This document shows positions 47,301 through 58,805 of a stretch of DNA of 64,000 nt, piece after piece (within the stretch, counting starts at the first letter, position 1; each line of letters begins with the position of its first letter). This DNA is from Luscinia megarhynchos (Eukaryota > Chordata > Aves > Passeriformes > Turdidae), in assembly GCA_034336665.1 (NCBI GenBank), contig CM067592.1:46405761-46469760 (forward strand). Reading direction: 5' to 3'. The translations under genes were made by a program, and so were the position numbers. The notes beneath the pieces are model-generated. The model searched no databases. It saw only the letters and a program-made list of their open reading frames with translations, and had not been told where the DNA came from.

Positions 47301-50300
47301 ACTGCATTTCAGCCCATGCAGATGCCCACACACCCAGACTGAAGTTTGGGAAAGGAAAAACTTAGCCAATTCCCTGAAAACTGGGCAGTTGTTCAACCAT
47401 TTTCCACTGGCCCCTGGTGCTATTTGCAGTGTCTTGGTAGCACTTTTCCAGAGAGTTGTGAACCTGTGAGTGTGGAGTGGTTGGGGCATCACTCTCATTC
47501 CTGTTACTTTGCAGGAGGTATCAGGTGTGGGGGCAAAGGAGGGAATTGTGCTTAGCTCCTACTTACCCTTCCAGTGGCAGGGGAGGCAAGTTTCCCCTGT
47601 GGCTGCTCTCTCCCACTGTCCGGTGTAATTGTGCTGAAGGCTCAAAACCCCTGTGACAGAGGAACACCAAAGTATCTCCTGATATTCTCTATGATACTGA
47701 TATTCTGATTTTGATACTGAAATACTGATATTCAAGTATTTCACTATGGCTCTGGGAATTTGTTTCTACCTTGTCAAGTCCACTGGACTTTCCCATAGAC
47801 GTTGCTTATGTGGTTCAGGTTATCTCAGTGTACCCTGACTTAGCTAGCAAGCTTCCACTGGAGGTGATGGCTCTCTCCTCTTTGGCCAGAGACATGCATC
47901 CTCACCATTGCCTCCCTGAGGTCTGGTAAGTGTAGGATTCAGGTAAAAGAGATGCAGCCATGTTTCATCTGTGCTGTCTGCAGGAGAAATCACAGAGCTG
48001 CCTCCTATATAGACGTGGGAGGCAGAACAAAGTCAGAACATGTGTCTTCTTGCTGGTTTGCAACCCCTTTAGTTTGAGAAATGATTCAAAAAGCCTCAAT
48101 TTTTTTCTCTCTAGGACTAATAAAAAAGGAACCCTCCTTTGGCAGGTCTGGCTGAACAAACCAGATTCAGCTGAGGTAAGGGATAGGAAGTAAAAAAACC
48201 TGGATATTGTTCTGCTCAGGCTGATCATTCACCTCCAGGGGCAAGCAGAAGTCAGACCTTGCAGGACTGAGCCAGCAATTTGTTCTGGGAGTGACAGAGA
48301 GAGTTAATTCAGGAGCCAGAAGCAGGTGCTGGGTGCCAGCACTGAACTCAGACATAGGTTAAGCTTCAGGACAAAGAACATTGGGGAAAATTGTCAGGAA
48401 AAAGAAAATATCAAAAATGTGCTTGGACTACATATTTTCTGTCTGAAAGCCTAGGAAAACATAGATGCTATGTCTAGAGCTTGACTGCATTGTCAAACTA
48501 GCAGTCCTCTGTGCACTGCCTCGCTCTTCAGGATAGTGCTCCTCTGTCCAAGCAAGTCCAAACTAATCCATTTATTTGTGGCAAATAACAGCATTCATGG
48601 GATGACAAACTACCAGGCAGAAGTGAGGGATGGAGGTTTTTTCAGCTGTGCTTTTCCCACTTTCTCAAGGGCCATTGGTGGGCACTGCGCTCTGTGCTGA
48701 CCTGGAAGTTTTCACAGCTCTGGTTTGTTGTTTGGTTGTTTTTCCAAAATGTCGGGGATCAGTCAAAGGTTGCAGCACGCATGTGAGTTTTGAGAGATTT
48801 GAGTCTGAGATACTGCAAGCATGCCAGTGCTTCCACATTGCCTTAGGTAAAGAAACAGAGCTTCTGAAAAAAACATATTAAAAAAAGAGAAAAAGCAAAA
48901 CCTCTTGTCAGTTGTATTTTTGTTCCAATACAATTGTGTTAAAGCCCCACATAACTTCTGGGGCAGAAAACCAACCTCCTGCCCTCAAAGCAGTCACGGT
49001 TGGTAACAGCCTTGCAAAGTTTGCTGCATGAGCTACATGCTTACTATAAAGTTACAAAAAATGGCTTGGAGAGGTTCTTCGTTTTCTTGTATAGGCTGTG
49101 ATTCCCTACTTCCTAGTCTTTTGGATGCCAGAGTGTGAAGCTGTGTGGCCGTTTAGGAGGAGAGTGGGAATGCCTGCATTAAGTGTTTGCCCTGTGTCCT
49201 GTCCCTCTCCATGCATGGGGCTCCAGTGCGAGCTCTGCCAGGTCCCGTGGGTGAGGTGGCAGGAAGGGTCTGCATGCTCTTGGTGCAGAACTCTCTGTGC
49301 TTTGAGGTTTTTTGGGGAGAGGTTTAAAAACACAGCTCCTCCTAGCACTGTTAATAATCCCCATGTGTCACCCAGAGGAGTTAGAGGCTACCCGAAGGCA
49401 CAGGTTAATTACAGCTGAGCCTCTGCTGGTAACAAAATCGGTGTGAAGTGCCCTTTGCCTTGAATTTCATTAGGAAAAGAGCAGCCAAAGGGTATGAAAT
49501 GAGGCCACTCTCCTAGACTGGCCCCAGCAGTTGCTTTGAGGTGTGAGCACATTGCACGTTGCCCCAGCACCAGGATGAGTCCCTCTCCGAACCCTGGAGC
49601 CAGGTTTGGGTTTGGTACCATAGGACCCGAGGAGTGCTGGGCAGCCCCCTTTGCTGGGGGAAGAAAACGCTCCAGTCTCATGACCTCAGCTGCTTTCCCT
49701 CCCCAGCCTCTTTGTTCCACTTGCCTTAATTTTTTTACTCGAGTTTTCACTCCTCTTGCTTTATGCATGGATGGTGATCGTCCACCCACCACCTCAGTAT
49801 TGTGTGAACCCTTTTGTTTTGGGTGAGGATGCTGAGATCCTCTTCCATGAAAGCTTACTCCACCCTGTGAAGTAATTTATGCCCAAGGCAGGAGAGGAAT
49901 GCTTTAGAAAACTTTGGTTTGACACTTGCATTTTAAAACCTACATTTGGAATATACTTGGAGCTGTTTCAAGAACCTGCATTGGCTCTTCAGCAGCAGAT
50001 CTATTAACCAGTCTGGCTTAAACAGTTACCAAAATGATTGCTTATTAACCAGAGAAAGTGGTGCTTTAAGCTGCTGCTTCCTGGGCACAGTATTTTGTCT
50101 GTCTATGATTTGCATCCCATGTTGGGTGTGGGTAGTGCAGGGTGGGGGGGACAGCTTGCACAGTGGGGGAGTCCTTTGTCTTGACACTGCTTGGAGAGTG
50201 TGGAGGACTGAAGGTAGAATGGATTTGGCAGTCTTGGTTTCCAGGCTGGCAAAAACCTTCTGTCTCTTTGAGCGATGCCCTATGAGTTTCTTTCTACCTG

Positions 50301-53300
50301 CTCTGTTCCCTTGTACAGGGTTTGGGTGTGGAGCTGCTTTGGAGTGGGGTCTTCAACTGGAAATCCTTACTCTCAAACCACCAGTATTTTGGGGTTTGGG
50401 TATGATCTTTTAGCCTTTCAAAAGTGCTCAGCAATTTGCGAGCCTGTACTTGTGCTCAAATCCACATGTGCTTTTGAAATGTTCTTGCCTGAAAAAGGCC
50501 GAACAGGTTCTCCTCAGGTGCTTCATTGCTTGGGGAGGAAAGTGTAGATTTTCCTGCCCTGGCCTCTGCCAGTCCCTTCATTAGCTGTGGTTGCAGTGGG
50601 ATAAATATGCCCTGATGTAGCGTCAGCTCTTTTCAAGTCCTTCCCATCATGGTGAGAGCCTTCCTGATGTCATTTTCCCATTGAGACCTGCAGGACAGAT
50701 GAACAGTGATGGAAGAGCACCAGAAGGGGATGTGCCACCGCAGCAGTGGCAGCTTCCATCTCTGGAGCTGTAGCCCTTTCAGGAAGCAGCTCGTGCTGGC
50801 CTGCCATGCAGTAACCAAGGCTGTGTGTCACAGCCACGTGCCAAAGGAGGTTCGGGAGCAGGGCCCAGGGAACATCCTGCTCCTCGGCTCTCCTGGCTGC
50901 TCAGGGCTTGGCAGAGGGTCAGAGGTGAGCAGCAGAGCATCAGACCTTGGCTCCTGGTGCCGCCCTGTGCCTTGCAAATCAGGTCTGGCGTGTGATCACA
51001 CGTTGCTCAGCAGTGGCTGTGCTACAGTCTCACAGCCATGTTGCGGCAGAGCTTAGGAACAGGGTGCTGAAATTCTGGCATCAGCAAGGTTTTGGTGCGT
51101 GGTCTTTGTCATGGCTGTAAGCTAAAGCACTGACAGTGTTTCTCTCTGTAGCAAGAGTCCCTTCTTCCAAAGAAGCTCAGCTCTTTTTGCTTTTCTCTGC
51201 CACTCCAGGAAGCCCCACCTGTTTGCCATGTATAAGAAAATTCAATTCTTAAATGCCTGTGCATGGAGTGGGACATAGAGACTGCTTAGTATCATATCAA
51301 AGCTGCCCTCTTGGGGGCTCCCAGCAAGAGATGGGGCTGAGCTGTGTCCACCCTTTCCTCAGCTGTTTTTCCTGCCCCCACGGCTTGCCACTGTCCCAGG
51401 TGTCATTGTCCTGCAGGCAGCATTTGGGGTCATGGAGGTCTGCTGCAAACATGCTATGGGTGCTGCAAGGGCAGTGCTTGGGCTCGAGCTCAGTCCATCA
51501 CAGGCATGCCAGCCCTCTGCAGCAACACCGGAATCTGGCAACAGGTAAGAAACTGCTGATGTCCAGCTGTCAAATTTAAGTCACTTAACTGTTTTTATTT
51601 GTTTTTAAATTAGGATGGAGAAGAAGAATTTAACCGTGCTAAACTGCTGAATATTGGATTTGCAGAGGCCTTGAAGGAGTATGACTATGATTGCTTTGTG
51701 TTTAGTGATGTAGACCTCATTCCGATGGATGACAGGAACACCTACAAATGTTACAGCCAGCCACGACACCTCTCTGTATCCATGGACAAATTTGGATTTC
51801 GGTGAGACGCCTTTTGGAGTGGTATATTTTCTCTGCTAGCGCTGCCAGCCTAGCAGTGCAGGCGCAGTGTTACACATCCCGCCCACCACTGAAAGCATGG
51901 GAAAGCATCTCTCCCAAAAGCCTGTCTTAACGTGCACGGCCCTGCAGGGAGCGGGTGGCTGCAGGGGAGGAAGGCGGAGAAGTGCAGCCGAGCAGTTTAT
52001 TAAAATTCACAGCTTCTGGAAGGTGAAACGTAGGGTGAGGAAGAGCTAAGCACCCTTCATTTTGCAGATGCCCACATATCCCTTCTTGTGTTTCAGTCTG
52101 GAAGCTGGAAGACAGCTAGTGTTTCCACCCAGTCTGAAAAGTGAGACACTCTCACACAGTAAGAAGCTTGTGCAGCTTTAAAAAGACTGCATCAGACACT
52201 ATTTTAAGAGCAAGACAAATTTTTTTTGGCTGTTTGGTTTTATGCCACTGAGAGACTTGCCCTAGTACATGAGAGCAGCACAGAGTGAAATTTCTTGCAG
52301 CATACATTTGGGTTCAGCAAGCTGTTCTGAACAAAAGCATGTCTTGCTTTTCCTTTCTGTTTTTTTGTTGTTGTTTGGTTTTTGTTTTTTTTCTCTCCCA
52401 GTCCCAAATTCCCAAGAAGGAGTTTAAAAATTCATCTATAAAGTGGAGATTGGTTGTGTCCCTGTGGTGGCCAGTAGTGCTAAAGCTATAGGGTCCTCAC
52501 ATGTCTCCACTCCAGACCCAAACCCTACTTGGAGCAGGACTGAAACTGGCACTGCAGCAGCTGCAGTTTTTTCTTGCACCAAGGTGAAACTTAAAACAGA
52601 AATGCATGGCCCTGGGGATTCCTCTGCTTGTTAAACCAGAGACAAGTCTGTACTAGATCCTGGTGATCCCTCTGTGGACCCTTTCCTTGTGCTGTGTGTC
52701 TAAATTTAATCTTTCCTCAGTCTCCTGGTGAACTGTCCTGTTACAAGTGGGAGCTGGTTTGCTTTCTGTATGTAAGGTCACACTGCCAGCTCATTTCTGG
52801 GCTGCCAGCTCCCTTTTGGGGCACTGAGGAGTGTGGAGGTGGGCGGTAGAGCTGCAGGAGGAGGAGGCTGTGTGGCACATCCAATGTCTGTCTGAGCTCT
52901 TGCTGCTCCTGTGGCATTCATGTCACCTTTGGTGAGGTGACACGTATTTCAGCCTGTCCTTTGAGGACAGTGTACTGCTTAGTAAAAGGCTGCAGCTACT
53001 TCCAGTTGCAAAATACTTCTCAGATATATTTAGGATGAGCCCACCAGTTTCCTGTCTCTCAGCTGAGTCCAGGGTACCACACATGGCTGCTTCCTGTGGG
53101 TGGGTTCTGGCTGTGTGAGGGCTGGTTGAAGGGCAGTAGCAAGCCCTTTTCAGGCAGGCAGGCAGGTTGCTCCTTGGCTAGCACCTCTTCTCCTTTAATG
53201 TGCTCTTTTCTCTGCTCCCAGGTTGCCTTACAATCAGTATTTTGGAGGCGTGTCTGCCCTGAGCAAAGAGCAGTTCACAAAGATCAATGGGTTTCCAAAC

Positions 53301-55553
53301 AATTACTGGGGCTGGGGTGGTGAAGATGATGACATTTACAACAGGTAAATAATTTTTCCTCCTTGGTACTCTGGGGTGCATCCAGGGTGGGGATGAACAT
53401 AGACCTGCTGCTCTCACCTGGGAATGGCGGAACATGGGGTGTCTCCAGGCAGGACGTGGTCTGTGGGCAACCTACTGGCTCAGCAAGAGGATGTTCCTGC
53501 TGGGTGCTGGTACCCCATTTCTCAGCTCCCAAGGTGTTGTGGGGAGAGGGTCTAGTTGGAAAAGTCACACCCCAGCCCCCTCCCCCTGCCCCTGTTCATT
53601 CTCCCTGTAGCCTCATCAGCATCCACACCAGTGCACTGGCTGGAGCACTGTGCTTCTGGGTCTCCCAGCACTGGCTCAAAGAAGGGGATTCAGGACATGA
53701 AGGTGAACATGGATGAGACCTTGACACACTTTGCCCAATGCAGCCCAAGATTTGTTTGGGTCTGCAGCCTTGTAGCAGATGCCTTTGTTCCCAGGAGAGT
53801 TCTATTTGTCAGGCTGTAAAGCAGCTCTGTATAATGCTGTGAGCCATGTGAGCTTGACTGGAAGGAAGCTGAGCAAGGCTCAGAATGCAGGAGAGGAGAG
53901 GAGGAAGGTGCTTTTACAGGGCAAGCTGGGAAGACCAGGGCAAAGGATGAACATGGGCTTATGCCACCTTACAGCTTCACATATCCACAGCATTCACTGA
54001 GAGAAATCATCATGAGGGGCTTGTATTTGGAAGCCTTCTTCGTGTTTCTCAGTGACAAAATCACTCTGTGACCTTTTCTCTAGGGTTTCTGAGCTCTTCT
54101 GGGCTTCAGGAAGGATGTTCCAAAAAACAAAAAATTGTACCTTCCTGAGGTTTTGTTAAAAAACTAAGAGAGGGACAGCTTTCAGTAGGGCATTCAGAGT
54201 AAGGTGGCAGTCCTTTATTTTTGGGGCGCTTGGATTTTGAGGAACAGAAGATGCTACACAGAAGTGAAAAGGGAGAGGCAAAGAAGTACTTTTTCATCAC
54301 TGATATCCATGAAAAAACTCTGCAGGTGCTTTGTAGAGAGCATGCATGCTGTCCCTCACTTGGTAGGTCTGTGAGTCTGACCATGTGTCTCCTTTATGCT
54401 GCATCATTACCATTCACTTCAGTTCCCCCAGCACTGCAGCTTTCACGACACAAAAAAATAAGTGCTCCTCTGGCTCCTATCCAGATGACTGAAAACTAGA
54501 TGACTCCCACTCAAATTCGAGTCTACAGCCTGGAGCAGGGTTAATGTGGGCGTGGGGTGTTGTTTGGAGGAGATGGAGGTGTAAGTGAGGGTGTGGTGAA
54601 TTATCTTGGTGTTGGCAGGGAGGTCTCTCTCTACTCCACACACAGATAAGGTGTCTGTGTGGAAAAGGACTGGCTTTCCTTCCTTGTGCTGGCAAGTAGG
54701 TGAGACCAGTGGTTATTTGTGGAAGGTGCGGCAGAGCATCCCCCATCCGTTGGGTGTTTGATGTACTTGCTTTCTGCAGGCTGGTGTTTAAAGGCATGGG
54801 GATATCCCGTCCGGATGCGGTCATTGGGAAGTGCAGGATGATCCGGCATTCCCGGGACAGGAAGAACGAACCCAACCCTGAGAGGTGTGTCTCACCCTGT
54901 CCCGCAGCAGGTTTAGGGGCGCCTCCTGCCCCTGCTGCTCCGTCTGCTTGGCTTTCTCTTTGCTGGGCACAGAGGTCCGGTGCGGACAGGCTGCAGCCAT
55001 GACTGAGCACTCTGCTCCTGCTCTGTAAGCTGCCGCTTTCCCCTTGCCAGTTTATTATCTGATTGTAGACCTTTTCCCCAACATTGCACCATGGCAAGAA
55101 GGCCTCTCCTCTTTTATTTCTTAAAAGCAGAAAATTAGATTCCAAGCAATTGTTTCCAGCCTGTCGTTGGGATATAAACCTCTGCTCTAATGCAGAGCTG
55201 GAAAAGGACCTCTGTGAATTAAAACCTTGGCTGCTTCTTCCTGACCCCATAGGGGGATGCATTGACCCACTGTTCAGGCAAATCTTTATGGCACTGATAC
55301 TCAGGTTTTTCTTGCTACCTAAAAGGCATGCAAAAATCAGATTGTTTAAACATTTTTTCCTTTCTTTCTTTGTTGTTTCCACCCTCTCACCCCACTTTTT
55401 TTCTTCCCCTCCTGCAGGTTTGACCGAATTGCTCACACACGGGAGACAATGAATTCTGATGGCTTAAATACACTATCCTACAAGGTGTTAAGAACTGACA
55501 AGTACCCTCTGTATACAAAGATCACAGTGGATATTGGCTCCCCCAATAGCTAA
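32072..55553 (+). CDS. B4GALT1: Beta-1,4-galactosyltransferase 1, six coding exons (353 aa)
   Basis: It transfers galactose from UDP-Gal to terminal GlcNAc on glycans in the trans-Golgi; with alpha-lactalbumin the mammalian enzyme makes lactose. Exons are 32072-32345, 44217-44452, 51614-51801, 53222-53344, 54780-54884 and 55418-55553, in phase throughout (1062 nt). It is a type II membrane protein with a short cytosolic tail, a transmembrane helix (about 17-36), a Pro-rich stem (about 40-83) and a catalytic domain. Visible motifs are PFRNR (137-141), the metal-binding DVD (202-204), WGWGGEDDD (262-270), and Met294 and His297 in CRMIRHS. Cysteines 84/126 and 197/216 match the two mammalian disulfides. 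Numbering is bovine minus 50 across the catalytic domain. Human is 398 aa; the difference is in the stem. Introns are 11.9, 7.2, 1.4, 1.4 and 0.5 kb. Intron 1 carries a CR1. Confidence 0.97.
33931..33946. repeat. Poly(T) run in B4GALT1 intron 1
   Basis: There are 16 consecutive T residues, a simple repeat with no further structure seen around it. Confidence 0.8.
35553..36190 (-). mobile_element. CR1 LINE fragment in B4GALT1 intron 1
   Basis: Antisense CR1 starts at ATACCATAGAATGGATTGG and continues through GGACCTTAAAGATCATGTAA, CCGGGCAACCTGTTTCAGTA, ACTCCCTCCAGCAGTTCCAT and GCAGCCCAGGACACGTTTGG. The pattern is well conserved, so it is younger than the 27.9-kb copy. It is antisense to B4GALT1 and 5'-truncated. 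Confidence 0.9.
38797..38816. repeat. (TTTG)n tract in B4GALT1 intron 1
   Basis: Four to five TTTG units lie in a row. It is a minor simple repeat. Confidence 0.7.
44217..44452 (+). CDS. B4GALT1: B4GALT1 exon 2 (start of catalytic domain)
   Basis: The acceptor is CTCTCTTCCAG|TT and the donor CCAG|GTAAGA. It encodes residues 92-170, including GGRFAPKDC and KVAIIIPFRNREEHLKYWL, which forms part of the UDP-Gal site, and ends QLDYGIYVINQ. Confidence 0.97.
51614..51801 (+). CDS. B4GALT1: B4GALT1 exon 3 (DVD metal site)
   Basis: The acceptor is TTTTTAAATTAG|GATG and the donor TTTCG|GTGAGA. It encodes residues 171-233, with FNRAKLLNIGF, FVFSDVDLIPMDD and SQPRHLSVSMDKFGF. Asp202 and Asp204 correspond to the Mn-binding DVD of the mammalian enzyme. 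Confidence 0.97.
53222..53344 (+). CDS. B4GALT1: B4GALT1 exon 4 (WGWGGEDDD acceptor site)
   Basis: The acceptor is CTGCTCCCAG|GTTG and the donor AACAG|GTAAAT. It encodes residues 233-274, LPYNQYFGGVSALSKEQF and NGFPNNYWGWGGEDDDIYN. Trp264 and Glu267 match the mammalian flexible-loop Trp and a catalytic-site acid. Confidence 0.97.
54780..54884 (+). CDS. B4GALT1: B4GALT1 exon 5 (Met/His metal ligands)
   Basis: The acceptor is TTTCTGCAG|GCTG and the donor GAGAG|GTGTGT. It encodes residues 274-309, including GISRPDAVIGKCRMIRHSRD and KKNEPNP-type sequence (RKNEPNPE). Met294 and His297 complete the metal site. Confidence 0.97.
55418..55553 (+). CDS. B4GALT1: B4GALT1 exon 6 (C-terminus)
   Basis: The acceptor is CCCTCCTGCAG|GTTT. 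It encodes residues 309-353, RFDRIAHTRETMNSDGLN, then YPLYTKITVDIGSPNS, with TAA at 55551-55553. Human ends DIGTPS, so the bird protein is one residue longer at this end. Confidence 0.97.
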
Positions 55554-56436
55554 CATCAGAAACACAACAGAGACTTGCCTATATTGCCCAGGATATCTGG
55601 TCTCACTGATGCATTATATGTGCTGATTTTATAACAGTTGCAATGAACCAAAAAAAAAAAAAAAAAGAAAATAATCCGCCTCTTTTGGCATGCCAAAGTG
55701 TCTCCAAATTGTTTGGACAAGTGCTTTTTAAAGATTTTTTTTTTTAAATGTCAAACTTGACTTTACACAACTTTCTAGCTCTCCGTCATTTTGTAAGTCC
55801 AGAAGCTGTACATATGAGTTGTAAATAGTTACTTTGCCAGAAAATGTTGAATCTGATCTATTTGCTGCAGTACTCCCCATGTTGAGTTGATTGCTGGACT
55901 CAAATTTTTCTGATTATGGCTGTGATGTATCAACAGTTGTTGCCCACGATATTTGGTATTTTGAATTTGGTGCATGCAGGCATTCTTTTAAATTCATTCC
56001 TGGTTTTACTTTATGAAGGACTGTAAAATGCTGCTAAAATTGTCCAAGTTTACGCTTTGCATTAGGTTTTTTTTAATGGAGACAGCATAATACAACTTTT
56101 TTCTCATAGTGACCAAAACAAACATCTCCTCTATGTGCAGAGCAGGTGTTGAACAATCAAGTCTGGATTCAATGAATGTCATTATTTCATTTAGTCTCAA
56201 AGGAGGCTTTGAGTGAGTTGAGACGGTTTGCCAGAATTTGTGGGTAAGCTCCCTGCACAGGGTGGGAGCTACACAGATGACCTCTCTAAAAACAGCTGGC
56301 TCCAGATAACCTTACTTCTGGATAGGATAGAGATTATTTGCTTCAGCACAACACCACCTGGGATTTTTTTGTGGGGTGGTGGAGTTCAGAGAGGGGTAGG
56401 TTTGTGGTGTTGGTTTGGGTTTTTTCCCCCCCATGA

Positions 56437-56466
56437 AATAAAGATTCATTTAATTCCAGAAATAAA
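56437..56466 (+). terminator. B4GALT1: Alternative early poly(A) signals
   Basis: AATAAA occurs at 56437-56442 and again at 56461-56466. Use of either would shorten the 3' UTR to about 0.9 kb. Confidence 0.4.
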
Positions 56467-58779
56467 TTATGGCCTTAAAATTTGCTAACACTTGTTAGCA
56501 GTGGTAGAAAGTTAACACCTATTTAAGCATTGTCTGAAGCTTCCTGAAACCAAAATTTTCTCTTGCAAGGTTGTGCATAAAACTTGAAAAATTTTAATAC
56601 TTCTGTTGTTGTTGTAACATTTTAATAACTTTTGAAAGTAATTTGTGTATCATAAGCAGTATATTTAATACCAGATTAAAGTAGGGTGCAGCGTAATAGG
56701 ATATGATTCAAAGCCTCCTTTATCTTTAGACTAGTGGGCCTTTTATGTGCGTCATTATATATAAGCCATGTATTTTGTTTGTTCTGCCTATTTGTCTATT
56801 AAATCTCCTGCAGTGCTGAGATATTCACAGCAGGGCCGACATCCAAATGATTTTTCTTTGCCTAAAGACTGTTTGCAATGTGTGTCCTCTATCTGGAACC
56901 TCCCATCTGATTGTCTCAGGCTTGAGGGGCATGCACATTCTGCAGTACCATTTTCTGTCAGTGCACCAGGGCACCTCCTGTACAGACCCTGCTTTTGCCC
57001 CCCTTGACTGTGTATGAAAGCCTCAAGCGCTGACACCCAGGGAGCTGGTTTAAGTGATTTAAAGCTCTTAGCCAGAACTGAGAACTGAATTCTTTCTGGT
57101 GAGTGCTTTGCCATCAGCTCTGACCACAGCAATTTGCACTTCCTTGGCCTGTGCTGAAGTTTGTTAAAATCAGGGACACTTGTATTGGGGATCATCTTCA
57201 GCACTGCCTTTTTTTTCCTCCTCTCTTTTTCATCTTGTTTGGTTTCGTTTGGTTTTTTGTTACATTTTTTGAGACCTGAAGGTTTTGCTGAACCCTTGCA
57301 CTGCAGGGGTGGGATCCTGCAGGGACCAGGGAACTGTGCATTTCTTCTTAGGCCAGCAGTGGCTGACAGGACACATAGAGACTTTAACTACTAGATGCCT
57401 TTTCAGTCTCACTTTGGAAACGTCTTCACCTCCTTTGTTTCAAAGCTCTTTCTGGCTAGACTTGCTGCTCCAGTCATGATGGGAGCTGAGGAAAGATTGG
57501 GCTTGCATGGAGCAGGAGCAAAGTGCAAGGAAGGAGGCTTGTGGTTAAGAGCTTATCCTTTGTGCTTATCATTGCATTAAAAAAAAAATACAATATAGTA
57601 GTCCTTATGACAGATCAGGCTCCAGGTCTTAAAGATGCATGGGAGTAAAAGATGATGTGTTTCACAAAATGCAGGTCAAATGTCTCTGGTAAAACATTGG
57701 CAAGGGTGTAGTTTGTAATGGAGACACAGGAGAGGACTATTTTTAGATTTTTTTTTCAAAGCCAGCTTAGAAGGAGGGCCTCACTCCTACAGCTAGGAGC
57801 AGATAACCAAAAATTATTAAGGCTGCACTTGAAAATGCCATGTCTTTGCAGAGAGCACCTCAATTTTGTGCTGAGCCTTTTGTTATTAGGAAAAATTCAA
57901 GCCAAAGATTATTCGAGCCGAGTGGAAGATTTGGACCTTCAGCTGTAGTGGTGTCTGCTACCAGGCGAGTGGGGGAGATGCTGGCAGCATTCCTTGCAGT
58001 GAGATTCTTTGATGGTTAGAAACAAAGTTATTGCAACAACTCATTGTTTGGTTGTATGTAGAAATTATTCAATGTCATGGAGGTGGGATGAGCGCTTGTT
58101 TCTGGCTGTTGAGATCAAAGGTTTCTACAACATGTGCCTTGTAAGAGGGAAGAAATGGAAACTGGAAAATCAGGAAACCTGAAAGCCCTTTTCAACAGAG
58201 AGATATGAGCAGTGCAAGAAGCTGCTGCATACTTTCTCTTCCACTGCTAAAGCCACAAACCATTAAAAGAACTGAAGCCACCTTTTATAGCTCATGTTGC
58301 CCTTTGGTGCTGACCTGTGATTTTCTAGATTTCATTGTCTCTGTGTAAACTGTATCAGTGAAACTCATTAAATGCTCTTGACTTGACCTGGCCGTGAAAT
58401 TTCTCTCCCTGGAATTTTCAGGGCCACATCTCCAAATACTCATGTTGCACAGAAGCCAATTCCAGCTGAGTCCTGTGGTGGGTGGTATTTTTTCCTCTCC
58501 CTTACTGGTGAAAATACTCAAAGTGATACTGATTGTAACTAATGGTTGAAACACGGAAAAAACAGCTTCAAAGGAAACGCTAATGCTTGGATTCTTTGGG
58601 ATGACTGACTGCTTGTTAGCATGAGGGAGGGTTTTGATATGCTGCTTTCCCCCAGGACTTCACTTGTATACTGCACTGCTTTTACTGGGGTTTCCTGTAG
58701 ATGGTTTTGCTTATGCATTCTTACCATTTATATATCGAGGGATGTATAATCCAATGTTTCTTCTTTACTATTGATCTCA

Positions 58780-58785
58780 AATAAA
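58780..58785 (+). terminator. B4GALT1: Distal B4GALT1 poly(A) signal
   Basis: AATAAA lies in CTCAAATAAAAATATTTTC, followed within 20-40 bases by T/G-rich sequence. It is the last strong hexamer before sequence that looks intergenic. Confidence 0.6.
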
Positions 58786-58805
58786 AATATTTTCAGTTAC
58801 ATTTG

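Larger units (their letters stand above)
55554..58800 (+). other. B4GALT1: B4GALT1 3' untranslated region
   Basis: About 3.2 kb follows the stop up to the last strong poly(A) signal, similar to the long mammalian B4GALT1 3' UTR. It is AT-rich, with an internal A-run at about 55650-55666, U-rich stretches and early AATAAA hexamers near 56437 and 56461. Short open frames in it carry no family motif. The end point is inferred from the hexamer at 58780. Confidence 0.65.
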
